DNA of 36,130 nt from JAZKFT01 sp043760535. Its GTDB lineage: Bacteria; Bacteroidota; Bacteroidia; Chitinophagales; Chitinophagaceae. The number at the start of each line of letters is the position of its first letter. Position 1 is the first letter of the stretch. The position numbers and the translations under genes were made by a program. The notes below the pieces were generated by a model that was not told the DNA's origin, did no database searches, and saw only the letters and a program-made list of their open reading frames with translations. The DNA is taken from NCBI GenBank assembly GCA_043760535.1, contig JAYUOV010000181.1:1-36130 (forward strand), given 5' to 3'. This document shows positions 7,664-14,746 of the stretch, piece after piece.

Positions 7664-8110
7664 ATGGCTACACCCAAAACAGATATTTCGCTGCTACATT
7701 TAGAGCAATTGGCCTACACCTACATAGATGAATGTATGGCCTATACAAAGCAGCACCCAACAGGCAGCGGTAAACTTGTAGCCGTATTGGATAGGCAGAT
7801 ACCTACCATTGATTATTTTCTTAGGATATGGATACCGATAAAAGGACGGCCAACAATTAACCGCTCTACTTACTACTATTGGCTTAACGACGAAAGCAAT
7901 ACCGATAAGTCCAACACTATAAAAAATATTGAGGGCTTATTTAAGGCATTAGCCACCGACATAGTGGCAAACGAAGGCAAGGGTATCTTTTACGCAAAAA
8001 ATCGTTTAGGCATGATAGATAGGCCAGCATTGCCCGAATTAGCTTTGCCCGAAGTAACAGAAACTATAATTATAACCGTAGTTAACGCCGATAAAGAACC
8101 ATTAGATTAG
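7664..8110 (+). CDS. Terminase small subunit-like protein
   Basis: A 148-residue protein resembling small terminase subunits (gp3-like DNA-packaging proteins). It has an N-terminal helical part (YIDECMAYTKQHP), an HTH-like segment around TINRSTYYYWL, a second helical part (IKNIEGLFKALATDIVANEG), and the motif GIFYAKNRLGMID, close to the 'IFWLKNR-GWRD' signature of many TerS proteins. It ends with a strand-rich tail (ETIIITVVNADKEPLD), also usual in that family. No large terminase or virion gene is present. In PICI-type satellites a TerS homologue redirects a helper phage's packaging to satellite DNA; that role here is inference. The family match is by motif only. Confidence 0.6.
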   Translation: MATPKTDISLLHLEQLAYTYIDECMAYTKQHPTGSGKLVAVLDRQIPTIDYFLRIWIPIKGRPTINRSTYYYWLNDESNTDKSNTIKNIEGLFKALATDIVANEGKGIFYAKNRLGMIDRPALPELALPEVTETIIITVVNADKEPLD

Positions 8111-8145
8111 TAGCCCCCCATACTTTTTAAGGTCGTTAAAATGTC

Positions 8146-8168
8146 TTTGTATGCAAATTGTATGCAAA
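8146..8168. promoter_or_regulatory. Right arm-type site: perfect tandem 11-mers
   Basis: TTGTATGCAAA at 8147-8157 is repeated at 8158-8168. The 19 bp TTTGTATGCAAATTGTATG (8146-8164) also occur at 843-861. The distance to the inner edge of attR is 74 bp, against 128 bp at the left end. This supports a paired set of integrase arm sites. Confidence 0.55.
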
Positions 8169-8211
8169 TGAAAAAACCCATGCAGTTTTATCTACATGGG
8201 TTTTTTCATTT
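8166..8211. terminator. Strong bidirectional terminator at the island's right end
   Basis: Positions 8166-8182 and 8195-8211 form a perfect 17-bp inverted repeat (AAATG, A6, CCCATG and its complement) around a 12-base loop, with A6 and T6 tracts on either side. It ends the island operon after the TerS-like gene and insulates it from the oppositely oriented tRNA-Arg. Confidence 0.8.
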
Positions 8212-8242
8212 GGAACCCTTTACTGTATTGAGTTTCTATGTT

Positions 8243-8286
8243 GTGACCGCGTCAGGATTCAAACCTGAAACCTTTTGATTCGTAGT
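8243..8286. repeat. Right attachment site (attR), 44-bp direct repeat within tRNA-Arg
   Basis: Identical to 672-715. It covers the tRNA from one base past its 3' end to inside the anticodon loop. The match breaks at 8242 and 8287. Insertion here leaves the tRNA gene intact on the right side. Confidence 0.9.
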
Positions 8287-8317
8287 CAAATGCTCTATTC
8301 AGTTGAGCTACGCAGCC
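8244..8317 (-). tRNA. tRNA-Arg (anticodon ACG)
   Basis: On the minus strand a 74-base cloverleaf is visible. The acceptor GGCTGCG (8317-8311) pairs with CGCGGTC (with G-U pairs). The D stem is GCTC/GAGC, the anticodon stem TTTGA/TCAAA holds the loop CTACGAA (anticodon ACG), and the T stem is TCAGG/CCTGA with loop TTTGAAT. The discriminator is A and CCA is not encoded. Its 3' part is the integration site of the adjacent island. Confidence 0.95.
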
Positions 8318-8338
8318 AAAGAAAATTTCGAATTACAA

Positions 8339-8408
8339 TTTCGGATTTACGATTTTAAAATTCGCTTTTCGGGCTACAAATATAGGGTTGCAAATCATAA
8401 ATCCGAAA
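8339..8408. repeat. Inverted repeat between nagB and tRNA-Arg
   Basis: TTTCGGATTTA at 8339-8349 is complementary to 8398-8408, and the stem extends about five more bases with one mismatch. It sits directly after the nagB stop on the minus strand, so the transcript could fold there. No T-tract follows, so it may be a REP-like intergenic palindrome rather than a terminator. Confidence 0.4.
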
Positions 8409-8422
8409 TCAAAAAACAAAAA

Positions 8423-10321
8423 TTAAAAGTGCCATCTAACAAAGGCCTCCATGGCGGCGTATTTGGTAAGGCCTAAGCGGCCGTATAAATCGGCGGTATT
8501 ACCATTGCGTTCTTCGGCTCGTTGCCAAAATTCACGGCTATCGCTGCCCTGAAAAGGTACCATGTCTTTTTGCGACTGATGAATAAAAATGCCGTACCGT
8601 TTCTTCATCACCTGGTCCGGGCTCATTGGTATGGCCATTTCTATTTCGGTAATATCCCACTCCTGCCAGGCGCCTTTGTATAGCCACACCCAACAGTCAT
8701 TTACCCATTCGTCGCCATCGGCTTTAATGCGTTTTAAAGATTCAAATACCACATCCAGGCAAACTTTATGTGTACCGTGCGGGTCGGCAAGGTCGCCGGC
8801 ACAAAACACCTGATGCGGTTTTATTTGCCTTAATAAAGCAATGGTTTTAAGCACGTCTTCTTCTCCCATCGGGTTTTTCTGTATGGTACCGGTTTCGTAA
8901 AAAGGCAGGTTTTGAAAATGCCATTGGCCTTCTTTTAATCCTACATACCGGCAGGTGGCAGCAGCTTCGCAGCGGCGTATCAATCCCTTTATTTGCCTTA
9001 CCTGATCGGTATCTACCTGATTGGCTTTTTTATTGTCGATAAAAGTTTTGGCTTCGCTCAAAATTTTGGAAGAAGTACTGCTGTCGATGCCACTTAAAAC
9101 TTCGAAACCTACGGCAAAATCTAGAAATCGGGTTACAAATTCGTCGGTTACAGCTATGTTGCCACTAGTTTGGTAAGCCACATGCACTTCGTGCCCCTGA
9201 TCTTGCAGCCGCATAAATGTGCCACCCATGCTTATAATATCATCGTCTGGGTGGGGCGAAAAAATGAGGCAGCGTTTGGGTTGTATCTCACTTCTTTCGG
9301 GATGGCCTGGAATAACTGCTCCCGGTTTTCCACCAGGCCAGCCGGTTATGCTATCCCGCAGCATATAAAAAACCTGCAGGTTAATGTCGTAAGAATCTCC
9401 TTTTTCTACCAGTAAATCGCCGAGGCTATTGTCGTTGTAATCTTTATTGGTAAGCATCAGCACCGGCTTTCCGGTTTTCAAAGCCATGTTTACCACAGCT
9501 TTCCGTATCATTTTGGGCGTCCATTCTATTTCGCCAGCCAGCCACGGGCTTTTAAGCCTTGTAAGCTCTGTAGCTGCCTGTTCATCTATTACAAAAAGGC
9601 AGTCGTTATGGGTTTGTAGCAAGCTAGCCGGTACTTGTTCCGATATATTTCCTTCTACAGATTTAGCTACAATTGGTGCCTTCATGCCCCAGGCCAAAAG
9701 AATAATTCGCCTGGCCTTCATAATAGTACTGATACCCATGGTAATGGCCAGCCTAGGTACACGGGTAAGATTCTGAAAGTCTTTTACATTGGCAATCCGG
9801 GTACTGTTTTCCAGCGTTATCAATCTGGCTTTAGAATAAATGCTGCTGCCGGGTTCGTTAAAACCTATATGGCCATTATTGCCAATACCCAAAATTTGGA
9901 GGTCTATTCCGCCAGCAGATTCAATCGTTGCTTCATATTCCTGGCAATGTTTTTTTATTTCTTCTTTGCTCCATTCTCCATTCGGAATATGTATGTTTTC
10001 TGCTTTTATGTCCACGTGGTTAAACAGGTGCAGGTGCATAAAACTCCAATAGCTCTGCACAGCATCCCGGTCTAATGGGTAATATTCATCCAGATTAAAA
10101 GTGATGACATTGTGAAAACTCAGGTTTTCTTCTTTGTGCATACGAACCAGTTCTCTGTAAATGCTAATTGGGGTAGAACCTGTGGCAAGACCCAAAATAC
10201 AGGGCTGATTAACACTCTGTTTTGCTAAAATTAGTTTAGCTATTTCGGAAGCTGCAAATACAGATCCCTCAATGGGTGTTGCAAAAATCTGAACGGGGAT
10301 TTTCTCAAACGATTCTAACAT
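8423..10321 (-). CDS. nagB: Glucosamine-6-phosphate deaminase fused to PIG-L deacetylase-like domain
   Basis: The N-terminal ~290 residues are NagB: GLATGSTP for phosphate binding, FNLDEYYPLD (Asp78-Glu79) and GIGNNGHIGFNEPGSS (His151, Glu156). NagB turns glucosamine-6-phosphate into fructose-6-phosphate and ammonia. Asn149 stands where E. coli has Asp141, a change seen in other NagB proteins. The C-terminal ~280 residues are a PIG-L/LmbE-type domain with SPHPDDDIISMGG and DPHGTHK, a zinc-dependent N-deacetylase fold, which could remove the acetyl group of an aminosugar. At 632 residues it is longer than single-domain NagB (~260) but usual for the Bacteroidota fusion. The start is the ATG at 10321 (MLESFEKIPVQIF); the frame runs 27 codons further upstream but that part looks non-coding. 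It is cytoplasmic. A GH20 hexosaminidase that could supply substrate lies at 28.9 kb. Confidence 0.93.
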   Translation of the reverse strand: MLESFEKIPVQIFATPIEGSVFAASEIAKLILAKQSVNQPCILGLATGSTPISIYRELVRMHKEENLSFHNVITFNLDEYYPLDRDAVQSYWSFMHLHLFNHVDIKAENIHIPNGEWSKEEIKKHCQEYEATIESAGGIDLQILGIGNNGHIGFNEPGSSIYSKARLITLENSTRIANVKDFQNLTRVPRLAITMGISTIMKARRIILLAWGMKAPIVAKSVEGNISEQVPASLLQTHNDCLFVIDEQAATELTRLKSPWLAGEIEWTPKMIRKAVVNMALKTGKPVLMLTNKDYNDNSLGDLLVEKGDSYDINLQVFYMLRDSITGWPGGKPGAVIPGHPERSEIQPKRCLIFSPHPDDDIISMGGTFMRLQDQGHEVHVAYQTSGNIAVTDEFVTRFLDFAVGFEVLSGIDSSTSSKILSEAKTFIDNKKANQVDTDQVRQIKGLIRRCEAAATCRYVGLKEGQWHFQNLPFYETGTIQKNPMGEEDVLKTIALLRQIKPHQVFCAGDLADPHGTHKVCLDVVFESLKRIKADGDEWVNDCWVWLYKGAWQEWDITEIEMAIPMSPDQVMKKRYGIFIHQSQKDMVPFQGSDSREFWQRAEERNGNTADLYGRLGLTKYAAMEAFVRWHF

Positions 10322-10628
10322 ATAATTTGCTGTTAAGTGGACAAGATAAGTAAAAGCAGTAAACAAAAATGAATCAAAATAACGCAAATAAACGCAAAGC
10401 ATAGCCGACCATTTGTCATTTTATCCTTAATTATTCTTTTTCAATTTTATAAAACCTGCAAATTCCTGCAATTAAAGTAAAATGGATATGCCTTTTACTA
10501 GTGCTGAAAGATGATGCTTACAAAAAGCATTGGCATAAAATAGATAGGTATTTATAAAAGAAGATAGCTGCATTAATATGACCATGCTGCCATAAATTTG
10601 CAAACGAAATAAAAGTAGGAAGAGAAAC
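10322..10628. other. Divergent intergenic region between nagB and ccmE
   Basis: About 300 bp of A+T-rich DNA carrying both divergent promoters. For nagB (minus strand) a TATCTTGT lies at 10348-10341 with a TTTTG at 10368-10364, a loose match to the Bacteroidota -7/-33 pattern with short spacing. For ccmE a clean -7 motif lies at 10593-10600. No gene is supported here; the minus-strand frame at 10472-10711 runs into ccmE and is not credible. Confidence 0.4.
10593..10600 (+). promoter_or_regulatory. -7 promoter element (TAAATTTG) for ccmE
   Basis: TAAATTTG matches the TAnnTTTG -7 consensus of the primary sigma factor in Bacteroidota. It is 28 bases before the ccmE ATG. The -33 box is not obvious. 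Confidence 0.4.
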
Positions 10629-11036
10629 ATGAAGAAGTTGCACATTTTTTTACTGGTAGCCGTAGCTGCTGCCATTGCTATTATGATCAGTTTTATGACG
10701 GATCTCTCCACTTACGACACCGTTGCCTCGGCCAAAGCCAAGCCAGATCAGTTTGTACACTTAATAGCCAAATTAGATCGTACACAGCCAATTGAATACG
10801 ATGCATTGGCCAATCCAAACTTTTGTTCCTTTTCTATTGTTGATTCTTTAGGTAATAAAACAAGGGTTATCAGCAATAAACCAAAACCACCCGAATTAGA
10901 GCAAAGTGAACGCATTGTGCTGAAAGGAAAAATGCAAGCCGATGGTTTTCATTGCGACGATATTTTGCTAAAATGCCCAAGTAAATACAAAGACGATATC
11001 GACGCTGCTAAGAAGCAGTTAGAAACAAAAGGATAA
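10629..11036 (+). CDS. ccmE: Cytochrome c maturation protein CcmE, CxxxY type
   Basis: CcmE is the periplasmic heme chaperone that passes heme to the CcmF lyase. The 135-residue protein has one N-terminal membrane anchor (residues 5-22, IFLLVAVAAAIAIMISF) and an OB-fold domain. Canonical CcmE carries an HxxxY heme-binding motif; here the corresponding site is CPSKY, with Cys116 and Tyr120. CxxxY CcmE variants are known from archaea and Desulfovibrio, so heme is probably attached through cysteine. ccmF follows after 119 bp, supporting the assignment. The start is the ATG at 10629, followed by a typical MKKLHIF anchor. Confidence 0.88.
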   Translation: MKKLHIFLLVAVAAAIAIMISFMTDLSTYDTVASAKAKPDQFVHLIAKLDRTQPIEYDALANPNFCSFSIVDSLGNKTRVISNKPKPPELEQSERIVLKGKMQADGFHCDDILLKCPSKYKDDIDAAKKQLETKG

Positions 11037-11037
11037 G

Positions 11038-11155
11038 AAGTTGGCAATTTTTCAGTTTGCAGTTTGCAAAATTGGGAACAAACATTATTGAACAAAACAA
11101 AGGCTCAGTACTTGGCTTGCCAACTGCCAATTGCAATACTGCCAAACATCAACGA
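11038..11155. repeat. Intergenic TTTGCAGTTTGCAA-type repeat before ccmF
   Basis: The spacer holds GTTTGCAGTTTGCAA (also in the 16.15 kb spacer), GTTGGCAATTT, and inverted-sense partners such as GCCAACTGCCAATTGCAA. The segment can fold and looks like a dispersed short repeat inserted between ccmE and ccmF. The frame of ccmF runs through it, which is why a longer N-terminus appears possible. Confidence 0.4.
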
Positions 11156-13750
11156 ATGAAATATTTAAACGAGCATCTTTTTCCTGGACAATTAGGACAC
11201 TTTTTATCAATACTTTCCCTGGTCGCAAGTTTGTTGGCGACCTTTTCTTTTTTTAAAGCTTTTAAAACCAACGGAACGCCTGAAAAAGCAGGCTGGATAA
11301 GGCTTGCAAGAATTGCCTTTGCTTTAGAAACCATTGCAGTGGTGGGTATGTTTGCCACCTTGTACTATATTATTTCGCACCATCTATTTGAGTATAAATA
11401 TGCCTGGCAGCACAGCAGTAAAAACCTCGAAATAAAATACCTGCTTAGCTGCTTTTGGGAAGGCCAGGAAGGTAGTTTTATGCTTTGGAGCTTTTGGCAT
11501 TGTGTACTAGGCTGGATACTTATTTGGCGTAGCAAAAAATGGGAAGCACCCGTAATGTTCGTATTGAGTTTTGCGCAGGCTTGCCTGGCTACCATGCTGA
11601 TAGGCCTGTATTTTTTTGGCCATAAAGTAGGCAGCAGCCCTTTTGTTTTGCTCCGCAACGAACTTGCTGCACCCATTTTTTCCCAACCCAATTATTTAGA
11701 GCTAATTAAAGATGGCCAAGGTCTAAATGCCTTGCTTCAGAATTATTGGATGGTGATTCATCCGCCTATTTTGTTTTTGGGTTTCGCTTCTACAATTGTG
11801 CCTTTTGCATTTGCCATGGCTGGTATGCTTAGTAAAGATCATAAAGGATGGACCACACCCGCTTTGCCATGGGCGTTATTTAGCGCAGCTATATTGGGTA
11901 CGGGCATTATGATGGGTGCCGCTTGGGCGTACGAGAGCCTTACATTCGGCGGCTACTGGGCTTGGGATCCGGTGGAAAATGCTTCGCTAGTGCCGTGGTT
12001 TGTGCTGATTGCTGGCATCCATACCAACCTTATTTTTAAGAGTAGCGGCTATTCTTTGCGGAGCACCTATTTGTTTTATACCATTAGCTTTTTGCTGGTG
12101 CTATACTCCACTTTTTTAACCCGTAGCGGTGTACTGGGAGATACAAGTGTACATGCCTTTACCGATTTGGGTATGAATGTGCAGTTGTTTCTTTTCCTTG
12201 GCGTATTTGCATGGTATGCACCACTGGTAGCGGCAAAAAATACGAAAGAGCGTTTCATTTATTTGGGCGTTTTTGCCTTGTTATCTACCCTTGGGTTTTG
12301 GTATCCATTTTTTACATTGTTCTCCATTGTTGGCGGTATTGGTGTGTTTGTGTACCAGCTTAATAAGCAGGTGCCTACTATAGTAAAAGAAGAAAACACT
12401 TACAGCCGTGAATTTTGGATGTTCATCGGTTCTTTAATTTTCTTTTTAAGTGCGGTGGTAGTTATTATACAAACATCGCTACCAGTATTTAATAAAATGA
12501 TACCTAAAGGTTTCAATGTAAAAGCATTTGCCCCCCCTGCTGATCCTGAATTTTCTTACAACCAATACCAGGTTTTTATTGCGTTGATTATAGGCATCCT
12601 CACAGCCATCACCCAATACCTGCGCTATAAGGATACGCCTAAAAATGTGTTTTATAAAAAACTGGCCTTACCTACTTTAATAGCTGCTATTCTCACCGTT
12701 ATTATTGGTTTTGTAGAACCTAACCTGTACACCAAACAAGGGCCCGTTTTTCATTACGCATTGTACCTGGCCACTTTTGCTGCGGTGTATGCTATAGTGG
12801 CCAATGCCAGTTATATTGTTACGGGTATTAAGGGTAAAATGAAACTGGCAGGTGCTTCCATAGCACATATAGGCTTCGGGCTGGTGCTGGTGGGTATTCT
12901 GGTTTCTGCTAGTAACCGTACGGTTTTAAGTTTTAATAAAACGGGTATTTCGCCGCTAAAGGCGGATGATAAAGAAAACTCTTTAGAAAATACCACACTG
13001 ATTAAGGGTGTGCAAACAGATATGGGCCAATACGATGTAACTTATATCCGTGATACGATTAACTATAGCAATAGCAAAACCTACTACGAAATAGATTTTA
13101 AAAGTAAAACCGGTGGCAGAAATTTTAAGCTATACCCCGATGTAATCAGCAATAACAAAGGCGGCGAAGGACTTACACCAAACCCCGATGCCAAACACTA
13201 CTGGAACCGAGATATTTTTACCTACGTTACTTACCTTACCGATCCTAAAAAGCTGGGAAAAGATACAGCCCGTTACCAGGATAAAATAGTGGCCAATGGC
13301 GATACCATGTTTTACAGCAATGGAATGTGGGTACTTAACAAACTGATACTAAATCCACAAGACAGTAAGCACAATTTTTTACCTACGGATACTGCATTTG
13401 TGGCTGATATTACGGTTATAAATAAAACAGGATTGCTCTACAAAGCAATGCCAGCCTTTATTTTAAAGAACAACCAACTGGAAGCACTACCAGATACGGT
13501 GATGAGCCAAAGCCTTGTTTTTAAGCTTAATAAACTGGTAGATGCCCAAAAGCAGCAAGTAGAAATTGGCGTAAAAGAATCCGGTGCCATCCTCGATTTT
13601 ATAACTTTAAAAGTGTACGAATTTCCTCACATCAATGTGCTGTGGATTGGCATTATGGTTACAGTGCTAGGTTTTGTAATGAGTATTTTTAGGCGTGTAA
13701 ATTTAATGCGGAAGAAGCCCGAAGAAGATGATTTTAAGCAGGTGGCTTAA
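11156..13750 (+). CDS. ccmF: Cytochrome c heme lyase CcmF/CcsA-type
   Basis: A large polytopic inner-membrane protein (864 residues) that attaches heme to apocytochromes c. The WWD signature is present (FGGYWAWDPVENASLVPW), with CcmF hallmarks WEGQEGSFMLW near residue 100, the HPP-containing segment MVIHPPILFLGF, and a histidine in TSVHAFTDLG. There are at least 12 hydrophobic segments. A soluble periplasmic region of about 200 residues precedes the last helix, near WIGIMVTVLGFVMSIF. The ATG at 11156 gives MKYLNEHLFPGQLGHF, a good family N-terminus; the upstream frame to a TTG at 11057 lies in a repeat. With ccmE next to it, it forms the heme-delivery part of a System I pathway. Confidence 0.92.
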   Translation: MKYLNEHLFPGQLGHFLSILSLVASLLATFSFFKAFKTNGTPEKAGWIRLARIAFALETIAVVGMFATLYYIISHHLFEYKYAWQHSSKNLEIKYLLSCFWEGQEGSFMLWSFWHCVLGWILIWRSKKWEAPVMFVLSFAQACLATMLIGLYFFGHKVGSSPFVLLRNELAAPIFSQPNYLELIKDGQGLNALLQNYWMVIHPPILFLGFASTIVPFAFAMAGMLSKDHKGWTTPALPWALFSAAILGTGIMMGAAWAYESLTFGGYWAWDPVENASLVPWFVLIAGIHTNLIFKSSGYSLRSTYLFYTISFLLVLYSTFLTRSGVLGDTSVHAFTDLGMNVQLFLFLGVFAWYAPLVAAKNTKERFIYLGVFALLSTLGFWYPFFTLFSIVGGIGVFVYQLNKQVPTIVKEENTYSREFWMFIGSLIFFLSAVVVIIQTSLPVFNKMIPKGFNVKAFAPPADPEFSYNQYQVFIALIIGILTAITQYLRYKDTPKNVFYKKLALPTLIAAILTVIIGFVEPNLYTKQGPVFHYALYLATFAAVYAIVANASYIVTGIKGKMKLAGASIAHIGFGLVLVGILVSASNRTVLSFNKTGISPLKADDKENSLENTTLIKGVQTDMGQYDVTYIRDTINYSNSKTYYEIDFKSKTGGRNFKLYPDVISNNKGGEGLTPNPDAKHYWNRDIFTYVTYLTDPKKLGKDTARYQDKIVANGDTMFYSNGMWVLNKLILNPQDSKHNFLPTDTAFVADITVINKTGLLYKAMPAFILKNNQLEALPDTVMSQSLVFKLNKLVDAQKQQVEIGVKESGAILDFITLKVYEFPHINVLWIGIMVTVLGFVMSIFRRVNLMRKKPEEDDFKQVA

Positions 13751-13791
13751 AAAATCCCTTTTGAATTTTTTATACCCTGTAAAAATAGAAA

Positions 13792-14331
13792 ATGACGCCA
13801 CATAGCCTGTTCACTATTATCCTTAAAGCTTTGGGAATCTAAGTTGTTAAGGATATTGTGCTTGATACTACCGCATATTGTTTCTATCCTTTATTTTGCC
13901 AAAAACTCTTTTGATGATGATGGTAATTTATATTCGCTAGGTGGCTTTTTTCTACTATTGGGTCTTTGCATTTATATCTCTTATTTCCTGCTTTTCAGAA
14001 CAGAAAAGCTCATTAATTTTTTTCTTTTAGATAAAGGTTTTGATGAGAAACTCTTTGAACTCAATATTTCATCGGAAGCGGTTTATATTATTGCAATAGT
14101 AGTTACAGGTATGTTTTTAATTATTACCGAAATTCCTGTGTTTTGCCAGGTTTTTTTTAATTTTTTGAAGGGGGCAGATCTAGATTTGGAGATGATAGTC
14201 CAACTATTTCTTTTGTAATTATTTCTGCGGTAAAAATCTTAGTTGGGCTTTTATTAATCGGCGAAAGAAGCAGAATTGCAGGTTTATTTTTACCTAAGAA
14301 AAAAGAGATGGAAGCGGAAGAAAAATCTTAG
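13792..14331 (+). pseudogene. Decayed membrane-protein gene (stop plus two frameshifts)
   Basis: Three pieces in two frames together read as one small membrane protein. It starts ATG at 13792 (MTPHSLFTIILKALGI), hits a TAA at 13840-13842, continues (VVKDIV) and shifts into the frame of a 124-residue open stretch (LILPHIVSILYFAK... to 14218). It shifts again near the G5 run at 14170-14174 into VIISAVKILVGLLLIGERSR, then IAGLFLPKKK, ending at TAG 14329-14331. The hydrophobic segments and KKK tail are continuous only if these lesions are repaired. It looks like a pseudogene, unless the sequence has errors here. Family not named; Bacteroidota have related small four-helix proteins. Confidence 0.6.
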
Positions 14332-14543
14332 TTTTTATTACCCACTAATTTTATAGAATCCACAATCCGCCTTGCCTCGCTGTACAGCATACTATCGCTG
14401 TGTAGCCGTAATTGGGCTTTAACTTTTTCCACTTTACCCAATATTTTATTAGTTGCGGCTATTTCGTTGCCTTGGTAAGTGCTTACAGCATCGCAACTGG
14501 TGATTATGAGAAAAATAATAAAGGCAATACCATTTTTTTTCAT
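14328..14543 (-). CDS. Small predicted lipoprotein
   Basis: 71 residues beginning MKKNGIAFIIFLIITSCD, a lipoprotein signal peptide with a lipobox ending in ITSC, so the mature protein would be acylated at Cys17. The rest is short, polar and helical (KILGKVEKVKAQLRLHSDS). It overlaps the tail of the decayed plus-strand gene by four bases. No family recognised; its helical tail is similar in style to the lipoprotein at 15218-15469. Confidence 0.6.
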   Translation of the reverse strand: MKKNGIAFIIFLIITSCDAVSTYQGNEIAATNKILGKVEKVKAQLRLHSDSMLYSEARRIVDSIKLVGNKN

Positions 14544-14593
14544 TTAACGGTTTTGTCCAATTTTAAACATTGTTATTACTTCCGGAAAATAAA

Positions 14594-14746
14594 TCACTTT
14601 TTCAACTTGGGCAATCCTGATTTGCTCAGTATTTCGGTGGCTTTTTTTAGTTTTTCAGGAAATAAAACCTTGCCTCTGAAAGCTTCCAATTTTTTATCAA
14701 AAACAATAATTGGAACTTTTGATTTGTTTAATTGCTCTACTGTCAT
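14594..14746 (-). CDS. 50-residue protein coupled to DUF6934 gene
   Basis: A small frame starting ATG at 14746 (MTVEQLNKSKVPIIVFDKKL) and ending KLKK before TGA at 14594-14596. Its ATG overlaps the stop of the preceding DUF6934 gene in an ATGA arrangement, strong evidence for translation by coupling. The sequence is basic and partly hydrophobic with a central IIVFDKKL strand. No family is recognised. The pair looks like a two-gene module in which the small protein binds the larger one. Confidence 0.65.
   Translation of the reverse strand: MTVEQLNKSKVPIIVFDKKLEAFRGKVLFPEKLKKATEILSKSGLPKLKK

Larger units (their letters stand above)
672..8286. mobile_element. Integrated tRNA-Arg island, satellite-like (about 7.6 kb)
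   Basis: A perfect 44-bp direct repeat (672-715 and 8243-8286) bounds the element, and the right copy is the 3' part of an intact tRNA-Arg gene. Inside, all genes run on the plus strand: tyrosine integrase, ORF6N protein, unknown 585-residue protein, two HTH proteins, RepA-like ATPase, DUF6371/primase-like protein and terminase-small-subunit-like protein. No relaxase, type IV secretion, capsid, portal or large terminase gene is present. The integrase is at the end away from the tRNA. The combination of integrase, small regulators, a replication module and a TerS-like gene in under 8 kb matches the plan of phage satellites such as PICIs. A non-mobilisable integrative element is the alternative. 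The boundaries are seen directly; the satellite identity is inferred. Confidence 0.85.

Noticed and set aside
672..8286. Integrative and conjugative or mobilisable element
   Set aside because: No relaxase, coupling protein, tra gene or convincing oriT is visible; the TerS-like gene points to a phage satellite instead.
10472..10711. Minus-strand 79-codon frame opposite the ccmE start
   Set aside because: It overlaps the clear ccmE signal anchor and promoter and has low-complexity hydrophobic content.
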